This document shows, one piece after another, positions 53,159-62,473 of a stretch of DNA of 64,000 nucleotides. Where the stretch lies: positions 175,189-239,188 of the forward strand of contig JAWKUK010000012.1 in NCBI GenBank assembly GCA_041398605.1. Reading direction: 5' to 3'. The notes below the pieces were generated by a model. It was not told the DNA's origin. It ran no database searches and saw only the letters and a list, made by a program, of their open reading frames with translations. The translations under genes and the position numbers were made by a program. The DNA comes from JAWKUK01 sp041398605. Lineage in GTDB: Bacteria; Planctomycetota; UBA1135; GCA-002686595. Position 1 is the stretch's first letter. The number at the start of each line of letters is the position of its first letter.

Positions 53159-54433
53159 ATGGCACACCTCGCTCCCCTGCTCGTTGCACTGCCGTTTGCG
53201 CTCGGGCTCGCCCCCGCGAGCGACAGCCCGTGGCCCGAGTACCGCGGCCCCAATGCAACGGGCGACGCCGTCGGGGCGACGCTGCCCCTCGATTGGAGCG
53301 AAGAGCGCAACGTGCGCTGGAAGACCGCGATCCACGGCCGCGGCTGGTCGTCGCCGGTCGTCCTCGGAGCGCGCATCTGGCTGACCACGGCGACGCCACA
53401 GGGCGAGCAGCTCTCGGTGCTCGCGCTGGACCTCGCGACGGGGCGCGTGCTCGTCGACCGCGTCGTCTTCGAGGTCGCCGCGCCCGAGAAGCGCAACGCG
53501 CTGAACAGCTACGCGTCGCCCTCGCCGGTCGTCGTCGACGGCCGCGTGTTCGTGCACTTCGGGACCTACGGCACGGCGTGCCTCGACGCCGAGACGGCCG
53601 AGACGCTGTGGGAGCGGCGCGACCTGCGCTGTGACCATATGGAGGGCCCGGGCTCGTCACCGTTCCTGAACGCGGGGCGCCTTTACATGAACGTGGACGG
53701 CGGCGACGTGCAGTACATCATCGCGCTCGACGCGGCGAGCGGCGAGACGCAGTGGAAGCGCGAGCGCTCCATCGACCTGTCATCGACCGCGGCCGACCGG
53801 CGCAAGGCGTACAGCACGCCGGTCTTGGGCGAGGTGCGCACAGACGAGGGGATCTCGCGCGAGCTCGTCAGCTCGGCCGCGCGCGCGACCTACGGCTACG
53901 ACCCCGTGACAGGGGAGGAGCTCTGGCGCGTGCAGCACCCCGGGTACTCGATGTCCTCGCGGCCGATCGTCGTCGGCGACATGGTGGTCCTGAGCACCGG
54001 CTTCGATCGCCCCGAGCTCTGGGCGATTCGGCTCGGCGGGCGCGGCGACGTGACCGAGACCCACGTCGTGTGGCGGAACACACGCGGCGTGCCCTCGATG
54101 CCGTCGCCGGTGGTCGCGGGCGGGCTGCTCTTTCAAGCGAGCGACCGGGGCATGGCGAGCTGCGTCGAGCTCTCGAGCGGCGAGACGCTGTGGCAGGAGC
54201 GCCTGGGCGCCGACGTGTGCGCGTCGCTGCTGCACACCGAGGGCCGGGTCTACTACTTCGACCGCGACGGCAAGACGACCGTGGTCGCGCCCGCGCGCGA
54301 GTACAAGCGGCTCGGCGAGGCGCACCTCGACAAGGGCTGCATGGCGTCGCCGGCGGTCGTCGAGGACGCGCTGATCCTGCGCACCGAGACGCACCTCTAT
54401 CGCATCGAAGCGCCGCGCGAAGGGGCCCGCTGA
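53159..54433 (+). CDS. Secreted PQQ-like beta-propeller protein
   Basis: A 424-residue protein, ATG 53159, signal peptide AHLAPLLVALPFALGLAPAS. It begins WPEYRGPNATGDA, the opening used by many planctomycete PQQ-like proteins, and has blades LSVLALDLATGRVLVDRVVF, TACLDAETAETLWERRDLR, IIALDAASGETQWKRE, YGYDPVTGEELWRVQHPG and SCVELSSGETLWQERLG. No signature of a catalytic quinoprotein was found. It lies 72 bases after the iron alcohol dehydrogenase and overlaps the zinc dehydrogenase start by one base. Confidence 0.88.
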   Translation: MAHLAPLLVALPFALGLAPASDSPWPEYRGPNATGDAVGATLPLDWSEERNVRWKTAIHGRGWSSPVVLGARIWLTTATPQGEQLSVLALDLATGRVLVDRVVFEVAAPEKRNALNSYASPSPVVVDGRVFVHFGTYGTACLDAETAETLWERRDLRCDHMEGPGSSPFLNAGRLYMNVDGGDVQYIIALDAASGETQWKRERSIDLSSTAADRRKAYSTPVLGEVRTDEGISRELVSSAARATYGYDPVTGEELWRVQHPGYSMSSRPIVVGDMVVLSTGFDRPELWAIRLGGRGDVTETHVVWRNTRGVPSMPSPVVAGGLLFQASDRGMASCVELSSGETLWQERLGADVCASLLHTEGRVYYFDRDGKTTVVAPAREYKRLGEAHLDKGCMASPAVVEDALILRTETHLYRIEAPREGAR

Positions 54434-55461
54434 TGCGCGCCCTGACGTTCCGCGACGTTCGCGATGTCCGCGTCGTGGACGTCCCCGAGCCGACGCTCGT
54501 CGAGCCTGGCGACGTGGTCGTGCGCGTCGAGCTCGCGGCGATCTGCGGCTCGGACCTGCATCCGTTCCGCGGCCACGAGCGCGGCCTCGACGTCGGCACG
54601 GTCCTCGGGCACGAGTTTCAGGGCGAGGTCGTCGCGGTCGGCGCGGACGTCGCGCGCTGGAAGGTCGGGGACCGCGTCGTCGCGCCGTTCTCGACGAGCT
54701 GCGGCGCGTGCCCACAGTGCCTGCGCGGCTTGACCTCGCGCTGCGAGCGCGGCCAGCTCTTTGGCTGGGTGCAAGGCGGCGTCGGGCTGCACGGCGGGCA
54801 GGCCGAGCTCGTGCGTGTCCCGCTCGCCGACAGCTCGCTCGTCGCCATCCCGAGCGGCACAGACCCTGCGCTGCTCTTTGCGGGCGACATCCTCTCGACG
54901 GGCATGTTCCTGGCCGACCTCGCAGCGGTCGACGCCAGCACGAGCGTCGCGGTCGTCGGCTGCGGCCCGGTCGGCCTGATGGCGGTCGTCGCTGCGAAGG
55001 CGCGCGGCGCGCGCGAGGTGTTCGCCCTCGATGTGCTGCCCGAGCGGCTCGCGCTCGCGGCTGCCTTTGGCGCGACCCCGGTCGACGCGGCGCGGGGCTC
55101 CGACGGGGCCGCGCGCGCCCAGCCCCGCGGCGTGGACGCGGTGCTCGAGGCCGTCGGCTCGCCGGCTTCGACGCGCCTCGCTTACGACCTCGTCCGCGCT
55201 GGCGGCACGCTCGCTGCGGCTGGCGTGCACACCGAAGACCGCTTCGCGATCACGCCCGGCGAGGTCTACGACAAGAACCTGACGTATCGCGCAGGGCGCG
55301 CCCCTGCGCGGCACTTTATGGAGCGCGCGCTGGCCCTCGGTCAAAGCGCCGGGATCGCGCGCATCGTGTCGCACCAGCTGCCGCTCGAGGCCGCCCGTGA
55401 CGGCTATCGGATCTTCGACGAGCGCCTCGAGCGCGCGACCAAGGTCCTCCTCGTCCCATAA
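54433..55461 (+). CDS. Zinc-dependent MDR-family alcohol dehydrogenase
   Basis: A 342-residue medium-chain dehydrogenase. ICGSDLHPFRGHERG and VLGHEFQGEVVAVG hold catalytic zinc ligands; CGACPQCLRGLTSRC is the structural-zinc cysteine set. VAVVGCGPVGLMAVVAAKAR is the NAD(P)-binding loop. It oxidises an alcohol or polyol to aldehyde or ketone. The gene overlaps the propeller gene by one base (TGATG). Two chemically different alcohol dehydrogenases in one array suggest more than one alcohol step. Confidence 0.95.
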   Translation: MRALTFRDVRDVRVVDVPEPTLVEPGDVVVRVELAAICGSDLHPFRGHERGLDVGTVLGHEFQGEVVAVGADVARWKVGDRVVAPFSTSCGACPQCLRGLTSRCERGQLFGWVQGGVGLHGGQAELVRVPLADSSLVAIPSGTDPALLFAGDILSTGMFLADLAAVDASTSVAVVGCGPVGLMAVVAAKARGAREVFALDVLPERLALAAAFGATPVDAARGSDGAARAQPRGVDAVLEAVGSPASTRLAYDLVRAGGTLAAAGVHTEDRFAITPGEVYDKNLTYRAGRAPARHFMERALALGQSAGIARIVSHQLPLEAARDGYRIFDERLERATKVLLVP

Positions 55462-55576
55462 TCCGCCCGTCTCACTCTTGTGGGCGGCCTTGACACACGG
55501 GGCGCCCAACCGAACTCTTGCCGAGACCTGCGTTCGGTGCATGGTCTAGGGCGCCCGGCTGGTCCACAATGCTGGC

Positions 55577-56764
55577 ATGTCGATCCTCGTAGCTGCCGTC
55601 GCGCTGTGTGCGACGGTCCTCCAGGAGGCGCGCCCCGCCCCGCCCGCGGCCGCGCCCGCCCCCGCGCACCGCGGCTGGCCGATCTTCCGTGGCGACGCGG
55701 GCCTCTCTGGGGTCGCCGCCACGACGCTGGACGCCGAGATCGAGCTCCATTGGACGTACGCGGCCGGCGGCCCGATCACGTCGTCACCGGTGCTCGTCGA
55801 CGGCCTCGTGTACTTCGGCTCAGACGACCAGAAGCTGCACGCCGTCGAGGCCGCGACGGGCGCGGGGCGCTGGACGTTCAAGACCGAGGACTTCATCGAG
55901 GCCCCGCCGTTTGTCGCGGCGGGCACGGTCTATGTCGGCTCGAACGACACGTACTTCTACGCGGTCGACGCGGCCACCGGGGCGCTGCGTTGGAAGCAGG
56001 CGACCGGCGACAAGATCATCGGCAGCGCCAACAGCGTCCAGCTCGCGTCTGGGCTGGCGATCGTCGTCGGCTCGTATGACGCCAGCTTGTATTGCTTCGA
56101 CGCGCGCACGGGCGAGCGCCGCTGGGCGTACACCACGGACAACTACGTGAACGGCGCGCCTGCGATCGACGCGGGGCGCGCGATCTTTGGCGGCTGTGAC
56201 GCGATCCTGCACGTCGTCGACGTGACCAAGGGCGAGCGCGCCAGCGCAGTCGAGCTCGGCGGTGACTGCCACATCGCCGGCTCGATCGCGTTCCTCGACG
56301 GGCGCGCCTATTTTGGGCACTACGGCAACGCCTTCGTGTGTGTGGACGTGGCCAAGGGCGAGGTCGTGTGGAGCTACGCTTCGCAGGACCAAGCCTTCTT
56401 CTCGTCGCCCGCCCTCACCGCGGACCGCGTCGTCTTCGGCGGCCGCGACCGCAACCTGCACTGCGTGAAGCGCGACACGGGCGAGGGCCTCTGGAAGTTC
56501 AAGACGCGGCGCAAGGTCGACGGTTCGCCGGTGATCGCTGGTGACAAGGTGGTCTTCGGCTCCGGCGACGGCCGGCTCTATGTGTTGGCGCTCGCGGACG
56601 GTGCGGAGGTTTGGAGCCAGGACCTCGGGCAGCCGATCCTGTCGTCGCCTGCGGTCGTCGACGGCAAGGTCTACATCGGGGCCAACGATGGCCTCCTCTA
56701 TTGTTTCGGGCCGGTGCGAGCGAAGCCGTCGCAGGCAGGCGGCGAGAAGGGCGACAAGGAATGA
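55577..56764 (+). CDS. Secreted PQQ-like beta-propeller protein
   Basis: A 395-residue protein, ATG 55577, signal peptide SILVAAVALCATVLQ followed by a Pro/Ala linker. It has unusually regular PQQ-repeat blades: VYFGSDDQKLHAVEAATGAG, VYVGSNDTYFYAVDAATGAL, LYCFDARTGERRWAYTTDNY, FVCVDVAKGEVVWSYASQDQ, LHCVKRDTGEGLWKFKTRRK and LYVLALADGAEVWSQDLG, seven or eight in all. This regularity recalls BamB-like scaffold propellers and PQQ-repeat proteins without catalysis. Its stop overlaps the radical SAM start (ATGA). Confidence 0.9.
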   Translation: MSILVAAVALCATVLQEARPAPPAAAPAPAHRGWPIFRGDAGLSGVAATTLDAEIELHWTYAAGGPITSSPVLVDGLVYFGSDDQKLHAVEAATGAGRWTFKTEDFIEAPPFVAAGTVYVGSNDTYFYAVDAATGALRWKQATGDKIIGSANSVQLASGLAIVVGSYDASLYCFDARTGERRWAYTTDNYVNGAPAIDAGRAIFGGCDAILHVVDVTKGERASAVELGGDCHIAGSIAFLDGRAYFGHYGNAFVCVDVAKGEVVWSYASQDQAFFSSPALTADRVVFGGRDRNLHCVKRDTGEGLWKFKTRRKVDGSPVIAGDKVVFGSGDGRLYVLALADGAEVWSQDLGQPILSSPAVVDGKVYIGANDGLLYCFGPVRAKPSQAGGEKGDKE

Positions 56765-57825
56765 GCGACAGCGCGACGAGCACGACCGTCGGGAACTACT
56801 TCATCTCGAACTACCCGCCCTATTCCTTCTGGAATGTGGCGGCGATCCCGGCCTTGGAGCGCTGCCTCGCCGCGCCGCCTGCTGGCGAGCGCACGCTCGG
56901 GCTGTACGTGCACATCCCGTTCTGCCGCAAGCGCTGCGACTTCTGCTACTTCAAGGTCTATACCGACAAGAACTCGAAGGAGATCCGGCGCTATCTCGAC
57001 GGCGTGGCGTCGGAGCTCGCCCTCTATCGCAGCGTCCCATACGTCAGCGCGCGCAAGCCGCGCTTCGTGTACTTCGGCGGCGGTACGCCGAGCTACCTCT
57101 CGACCGAACAGCTCCAGGCGCTGTTTGGGGCGCTGCGCGAAGGGCTCGATTGGAGCGACGTGGAGGAGGTCACGTTCGAGTGCGAGCCCGGGACGCTCTC
57201 GTTCGCGAAGCTCGAGACGCTGCGCGGCCTCGGCGTGACGCGGCTCTCGCTCGGCGTCGAGAACTTCAACGCGGACATCCTCGAGCGCAACAACCGCGCG
57301 CACCGCGCGGATGAGGTGCACCGCACATACGGCTTTGCGCGCGAGATCGGCTTCCCGCAGGTGAACATCGACCTGATCGCCGGGATGATCGGGGAGACGG
57401 ACGGGAACTGGCAGCGCTGCGTCGAGGAGACGCTGCGCCTCGCGCCGGACAGCGTCACGATCTATCAGATGGAGGTGCCCTACAACACCACCATCTACGC
57501 GCGCATGAAGGAAGGCGGCGAGGCCGAGGCGCCGGTCGCGGACTGGGAGACGAAGCGCCGCTGGGTCGACGAGGCCTTCACTGCGCTGCGCGCCGCGGGG
57601 TATCTCCAGAGCAGCGCGTACACGGCGTATCGGCCGAGCGCGCAGCCCGCAGGCGTCGACGGCGGGGCCGCACCCTCGCCGGGCGCCAGCGCCGGGTTCC
57701 TGTACCGGGACGCCCTGTGGCACGGCTCGGACTTGCTGGGGCTCGGGGTCTCGTCGTTCTCGCACCTCGGCGGCGTGCACTTCCAGAACGAGCCGTCGTT
57801 CGGCGGCTACCTTGAGCGTGTCTAG
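56761..57825 (+). CDS. HemN/HemW-like radical SAM protein, interrupted by in-frame TAG
   Basis: 354 residues are read before a TAG at codon 355 (57823-57825). LGLYVHIPFCRKRCDFCYFK holds C55, C59 and C62, the radical SAM cluster of coproporphyrinogen-oxidase-like enzymes. YFGGGTPSYL and FECEPGTLS are typical, as are SLGVENFN and NIDLIAGMIGET. The C-terminal HemN-type domain continues in the same frame after the stop (57826-58113), so the full gene would encode 451 codons. Likely substrates are a haem or a porphyrin intermediate, or a related radical reaction; HemW homologues act as haem chaperones. ATG 56761 overlaps the propeller stop. See the remnant entry. Confidence 0.85.
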   Translation: MSDSATSTTVGNYFISNYPPYSFWNVAAIPALERCLAAPPAGERTLGLYVHIPFCRKRCDFCYFKVYTDKNSKEIRRYLDGVASELALYRSVPYVSARKPRFVYFGGGTPSYLSTEQLQALFGALREGLDWSDVEEVTFECEPGTLSFAKLETLRGLGVTRLSLGVENFNADILERNNRAHRADEVHRTYGFAREIGFPQVNIDLIAGMIGETDGNWQRCVEETLRLAPDSVTIYQMEVPYNTTIYARMKEGGEAEAPVADWETKRRWVDEAFTALRAAGYLQSSAYTAYRPSAQPAGVDGGAAPSPGASAGFLYRDALWHGSDLLGLGVSSFSHLGGVHFQNEPSFGGYLERV

Positions 57826-58116
57826 CGGGGCGAGCGCCCGGTCTCGCGCGCGTACGAGCTGAACGACGACGACCGGCTCATCCGCGAGTTTGTCCTGCAG
57901 TTGAAGACCGGCGCGGTGCGCGCGAGCGAGTTCACCGCCAAGTTCGGCGTCGATCCCCGCGCGCGCTTCGCGGACGCGCTCGAGCGACACGTGCGCGACG
58001 GGCACCTCGCGCTCGACGGCGATTGGATTCGGACGACACACGACGGCCTCCTGATCGTCGACTCGCTCCTGCCTGCGTTCTTCCGCTCCGAGCACATTTC
58101 GGACCGCTACGTCTGA
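57826..58116 (+). pseudogene. C-terminal remnant of the HemN-like gene after TAG
   Basis: The frame after the amber codon continues without another stop to TGA at 58114-58116. It encodes RGERPVSRAYELNDDDRLIR, FVLQLKTGAVRASEFTAKFG and ERHVRDGHLALDGDWIRTTH. This is the winged-helix-like C-terminal domain expected of HemN-type proteins. A single GAG-to-TAG change would explain the break. Without readthrough or an internal start it would not be joined to the catalytic part. Confidence 0.7.
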
Positions 58117-58126
58117 GGCCTCGGGG

Positions 58127-59488
58127 ATGCGCATCTTGCAGCTCACGCCTGGCACGGGGACGTTCCTGTGCGGCAGCTGTTTGCGCGACAACGCGCTCGC
58201 GCAGGCGTTGCAGTCGCTCGGGCACGAGGTGATCCTCGCGCCGCTCTATCTGCCGTTTGCGCTGGAGGAGCGCGCGGCGGGGGGGGAGGGCTTGCCGGGG
58301 CCGTCGGCGCTCGCCGCCAGCGCTCCCGTGCACATGGGCGGGATCAATATGTACCTGCAGCAGAAGCTGCCGCTGCTCGGGCGCTTGCCGCGGTTCCTGC
58401 ACGACCGGTTGGACGCGCCGAAGCTGCTCCGCTTCGTCGCGCGCCACGCGAGCATGACGGACACGCACGGTCTCGGGCCCATGGTGCTCTCGATGGTGCG
58501 CGGAGAGGAGGGGCGCCAGCGCGCGGAGCTCGAGCGCCTCGTCGAGTGGGCGCGTGAGCTGCCGCAGCTCGACGCCGTGCTGCTGTCGAACGTCATGCTC
58601 GCGGGGCTCGCGCGGGAGCTCAGCTCTGCCCTCGGTTGCCCGGTCTACACGACGCTGCAGGGCGAAGCGCCGTTCCTCGATGCGCTCGACGCGCGGCACC
58701 GCGAGCTGTGTTGGCGCGCATTGAGCGAGCGCGCGCGTGAGCTGGATGGTTGCTTCGCCGTGAGCCGTTACACCGCGGACCTGATGAGCGCGCGCCTGGG
58801 GTTGGCGCCGGACCGCGTGCATGTCATATGGAACGGGCTCGACGCGGCGGACTTCGGGCCCTTGCCGGAGCTGCGTGACCCCGCGCGCCCTGCGATCGGC
58901 TTTTTGGCGCGCATGTGCCGTGACAAGGGGCTCGAGGCCTTGTTCGAGGCGTTTGTCCGCGTGAAGCAGGCGGTGCCGAACGCGCGGCTCGTGGCGGCGG
59001 GGGTGGTGTTGGCCGAGGACCGCCCGTTGCTGGACGAGCTGGCGCGGCGCGCGCGGGCGCTGGGGATCGAGGGCGACGTGGAGCTGCTCGGGCCGGTCTC
59101 GCGCGAGGAGAAGCTGCGGCTGCTGCGGCGCGTCGATGTGTTCTCGGTCCCGGCGACGTATGGCGAGTCGTTTGGGCTCTATCTGTTGGAGGCCTGGGCG
59201 TGCGGGTTGCCGGTGGTCCAGCCGCGGCATGGCGCGTTCCCGGAGCTGCTCGAGGCGACGGGCGCGGGGGTGCTGGTGCAGCCGGACGAGCCGGAGGCGC
59301 TCGCGACGGCGCTGATCGGGTTGCTGCAGGACCCGGTGCGGCGCGAGCGAATGGGCGCATTGGGCGTGGCAGCGGTCCGCGAGCGCTTCACTGCAGCGCG
59401 CATGGCGCGCGAGCTGCTCGAGCGCTTGGTGCCGCGCGAGCGGACCCAGGAGCCAGGCGCCGCTAGCGGGCGTAGCCCAGGGCCTTGA
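58127..59488 (+). CDS. GT4-family glycosyltransferase
   Basis: A 453-residue cytosolic or membrane-associated GT-B enzyme. MRILQLTPGTGTFLCGSCLR starts the acceptor domain; the extra CGSCLR motif and MGGINMYLQQKLP segment mark a distinctive subgroup. IGFLARMCRDKGLEALFEAF and the EX7E-type site ESFGLYLLEAWACGLPVV form the nucleotide-sugar domain. It transfers a hexose from a nucleotide sugar to a glycan or lipid acceptor. It lies 10 bases after the HemN-like remnant, and its end overlaps the convergent sulfatase-like gene by 26 bases. Confidence 0.93.
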   Translation: MRILQLTPGTGTFLCGSCLRDNALAQALQSLGHEVILAPLYLPFALEERAAGGEGLPGPSALAASAPVHMGGINMYLQQKLPLLGRLPRFLHDRLDAPKLLRFVARHASMTDTHGLGPMVLSMVRGEEGRQRAELERLVEWARELPQLDAVLLSNVMLAGLARELSSALGCPVYTTLQGEAPFLDALDARHRELCWRALSERARELDGCFAVSRYTADLMSARLGLAPDRVHVIWNGLDAADFGPLPELRDPARPAIGFLARMCRDKGLEALFEAFVRVKQAVPNARLVAAGVVLAEDRPLLDELARRARALGIEGDVELLGPVSREEKLRLLRRVDVFSVPATYGESFGLYLLEAWACGLPVVQPRHGAFPELLEATGAGVLVQPDEPEALATALIGLLQDPVRRERMGALGVAAVRERFTAARMARELLERLVPRERTQEPGAASGRSPGP

Positions 59489-62351
59489 GGCGTTCGATCT
59501 CCTCGGGGGTGTTGACGACCGGCAGCACGTCGCCTGCGCCGGCTTCGAGCCACAGCGCTCCGCGGCGTTCGCGCGGCCAGCGGCCGTCCTCGCCCACGCG
59601 CTCCTCGATGTCGCCGCGCGCGAGCGTCGCCGGGAGCTTCACCGGCGCCCGGCCCTCACGCACATCCAAGCCCGCCAGCGGCACGCCGTCCAACGCCGCT
59701 TCCACCTGCAAGGTCCCGCCGCGGCACCAGAACACGAGCTCCTGACGACCATCGCTCAACACTGCGTCGAGCGCGAGGTGCTTGCGATCGAGGTCCATCT
59801 CGAAGCGCTCCTCGGCGATCGCCGGCCGCGACACGAAGTTCGCGTCGAAGAGGTCGTCCGTCGTCACCTTCACCGTCAGCCGCTGCCCGGCCTGGCCGCG
59901 CACGCGCAAGTGGAAGCGGCCGCGGTCGATGTGCTCGACCCGGAACGCATCGAGCGCGGCGCGCGCCCGCGCGACGACGTCAGGGTGCTGCTCCGAGACA
60001 TCCACGCGCTCGCCCGGATCCGCGACGAAGTCGTACAGCGCCTGCGTGTGGAACACCGGGTCGTGCAGGTACTTGAACCGGCCTTCGACCCACGCCTTCT
60101 GCGCCGAGCTGTCATACGTCGGGTACTCGATGAAGAAGTGGCCGCCGTCCGGCGCGTCCGCGGCCAAGCGATCGACCCCTTGGAACGACGCCGGGATCGG
60201 GATCCCGAGCGCGCCCAAGAGCGTCGGCGCGAGGTCGATCGCCGCGACCGGTCGCTCGATCACGCGCCCGACATGCGCGCCCGGGATCCGCACGATCATC
60301 GGGATGTGCACCTGGTCGTCGAACAAGGTGTAGCCGTGGTGATAGTGCCCGTGGTCCGCGAGCCCTTCGCCGTGGTCCGCGACAAACGCGACGATCGTCC
60401 GCTCCCACTGCCCGCTCGCGCGCAGCGCTTCGAGCACGCGCCCGACGCCCGCGTCCATCTCAGCCAGCTCGGCGTCGTAGTAGTCCGAAACGAAGCGCGC
60501 GTCCGCCGGCGTGAGGGCGGGCAGCGGCGGCGGCCCTTCGTGCGCGAACCAGCGCCGACCAGGGCGCGGATCTAGCACCTGGAAAGGTACGTTCGGACGC
60601 GATCCGCCAAACTGCCCTGCGTAGGCCGGATCGGTGAACTGCTCGCGGAACTCCGGCGGCGCGTCGTAGGGGAGGTGCGGGTCCATGATGTGCCAGAACA
60701 TCAGCCAGGGCGTCGCGCCGTGCTCGTTCACGAACGCCGCGACCCGCGGCGCGTCCTGCGCGACGGACTCCATGGCCCAAGCGGCGCGGTAGGATTCGAA
60801 GCCTTGGTCGAGGCCATACCGCGGCGAGATCAACCCGTTTGCGACGATCCCCGCCGTCTCGTAGCCGTTGCGGGCCAAGACCTCGGCGAGGGCCAACGTC
60901 GTCGGATCGATCGGCTCCCACTCGTCGTGCCCGCCGCGCCCGGCCCCGTGTGACGAGGGATAGAGCGAGGTCAGCGTCGAGGAGAACGACGGCAGCGTCC
61001 ACGGCGCTTGCGAGCGCGTCTCGGTGAAGCGCACGCCTTCGTCGGCGAGCGCCGCGAGGTTCGGCGTCGTCGCGCGGTCATACCCGAACGCGGACATGTG
61101 GTCCGCGCGCAGCGTGTCCACGCCGATCAGTAAGACGTTGAACGCGCCCGCCGGCGCCGCGCTCGCTTGCGTCGGCTCGACGCGCGGCGTCGCGATGAGC
61201 AGCGCGTCGAGCTCGTCCGGCGTGTCGTCGACGTCCGTCACGCGGAACATGAGGCGCCCTGTGCGGCCCGCGACGGGCGAGAGGTCGAGGTTCACCTGCG
61301 ACCAGCCCCGCGCCGTGCGGTCATTCTTCGCGTCCAACACGCGCTCGCCGAGCGGCACTTCGCCCGCCGCGTCCACGAAGAGCACCGTCACGCGGCTGCC
61401 GTCGCCGCGCTCGCGCGCGGTCTCGGGCAGGGCGCCCAAGTGGAACCGCAGCCGCGGGGCGAGCGCGAGCGCCGGCACGCTGAGCGGCAGCGAGAGCGCG
61501 CCTGCCGCGCGCACGAGCGCTGCGTCGCGCACTTCACCTTGCAGCTCCACGCGCCAGCGCCACGGCGTCTCGCGCTCTTGCCCGTCGCGCGCGCGATAGC
61601 GCCGCGCCAGCGTCGACAGCAGCTGCGCTTCGTTCAATGGCAGCTCGGTCACGACGAGGTCGTCGAAGCGAGTGAGCGCCTCGGCGCTGCCGCCCGAGCG
61701 GTGCAGGAGCTGCACCTCGACGGTCCCGGTGTCTGCCCCGGTGACAAACTCGACCTCCAAGTGATCCCAGCCGGAGGGATCGACGCGGCGCGACACGCGC
61801 TCGGCAGTTTGGCGACGCAGGCGCGGCACCGTCGGGTCGGTCACTTCGCCGCGCAGCTCCACGACGCGCAGCGTCTCGCGGCTCGACGCGTCGTCGCGCT
61901 CGGGGTTCCCGGTGAGCTGCACGCGCGCGCTCACTCGCCAACGCCCGCGGCCGCGCGCGGGGAAGAGCAGCGAGGCGCGCGAGAGGTCCTCGGCGACGCC
62001 TGGGCCCAAGCGCAGCGCGCCGCCCTCCCGGCCGCCGGAGGCCTCGATGGTCGCGCCCGTGTCGCTCCAAGCGAGCGCGCGCCCCTCGAGGCGTGCGAAC
62101 CAGAGCGCGTCTGGTCGCGTGGCGTCGAAGTCGAAGGCCCAGCGGCGCTCCTCGGCGTCGCTCGATTCGGCCGGGGGGACCGTCCACTCTGCCTCCGCCA
62201 TGTGGTCGAAGAGCCGGGCGCGCGCCGCGGCCGGTGCAGTGACTTGGCTCGCGCTGGCGGCGGCGCTCAGGAGCGAGAATGGCGCGGACGCCGCGGCCAG
62301 GCAGACCGCGACGGACGGGAGCGGCCGAGCGGCCAAGGAGGTGAGGCGCAT
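59463..62351 (-). CDS. Secreted sulfatase/alkaline-phosphatase superfamily protein
   Basis: A 962-residue protein. ATG 62351 is favoured by AAGGTGA six bases upstream; 62357 is possible. A signal peptide is followed by about 370 residues of beta-sandwich domains (GRGRWRVSARVQLTGNPE, WSQVNLDLSPVAGRTGRLMF). The sulfatase core begins at NVLLIGVDTLRADHMSAFGY, with metal ligands there and in ADHGEGLADHGHYHHGYTLF. Where the formylglycine Cys of C-x-P-x-R should be, the sequence is WTLPSFSSTLTSLYP: Thr replaces Cys and Phe replaces Arg. The nucleophile may be Thr, as in LtaS-type phosphotransferases, so sulfatase activity is doubtful. The C-terminal 150 residues are another beta domain. Confidence 0.88.
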   Translation of the reverse strand: MRLTSLAARPLPSVAVCLAAASAPFSLLSAAASASQVTAPAAARARLFDHMAEAEWTVPPAESSDAEERRWAFDFDATRPDALWFARLEGRALAWSDTGATIEASGGREGGALRLGPGVAEDLSRASLLFPARGRGRWRVSARVQLTGNPERDDASSRETLRVVELRGEVTDPTVPRLRRQTAERVSRRVDPSGWDHLEVEFVTGADTGTVEVQLLHRSGGSAEALTRFDDLVVTELPLNEAQLLSTLARRYRARDGQERETPWRWRVELQGEVRDAALVRAAGALSLPLSVPALALAPRLRFHLGALPETARERGDGSRVTVLFVDAAGEVPLGERVLDAKNDRTARGWSQVNLDLSPVAGRTGRLMFRVTDVDDTPDELDALLIATPRVEPTQASAAPAGAFNVLLIGVDTLRADHMSAFGYDRATTPNLAALADEGVRFTETRSQAPWTLPSFSSTLTSLYPSSHGAGRGGHDEWEPIDPTTLALAEVLARNGYETAGIVANGLISPRYGLDQGFESYRAAWAMESVAQDAPRVAAFVNEHGATPWLMFWHIMDPHLPYDAPPEFREQFTDPAYAGQFGGSRPNVPFQVLDPRPGRRWFAHEGPPPLPALTPADARFVSDYYDAELAEMDAGVGRVLEALRASGQWERTIVAFVADHGEGLADHGHYHHGYTLFDDQVHIPMIVRIPGAHVGRVIERPVAAIDLAPTLLGALGIPIPASFQGVDRLAADAPDGGHFFIEYPTYDSSAQKAWVEGRFKYLHDPVFHTQALYDFVADPGERVDVSEQHPDVVARARAALDAFRVEHIDRGRFHLRVRGQAGQRLTVKVTTDDLFDANFVSRPAIAEERFEMDLDRKHLALDAVLSDGRQELVFWCRGGTLQVEAALDGVPLAGLDVREGRAPVKLPATLARGDIEERVGEDGRWPRERRGALWLEAGAGDVLPVVNTPEEIERLKALGYAR

Positions 62352-62473
62352 GCGCATCACCTTAATGCGTGCGCGAGTTTTCGGCGCCCGCGGAATCAGC
62401 CCGCGCGAACGGCGGGTGCGGTACCCTCTCCTGCCTTCGCGACCCCAACTCTCTGCAGTCAGAACCCCCGCAC

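Noticed and set aside
57823..57825. Genome-wide TAG reassignment
   Set aside because: TAG serves as a normal stop at several other genes in the window, and no suppressor tRNA is seen.
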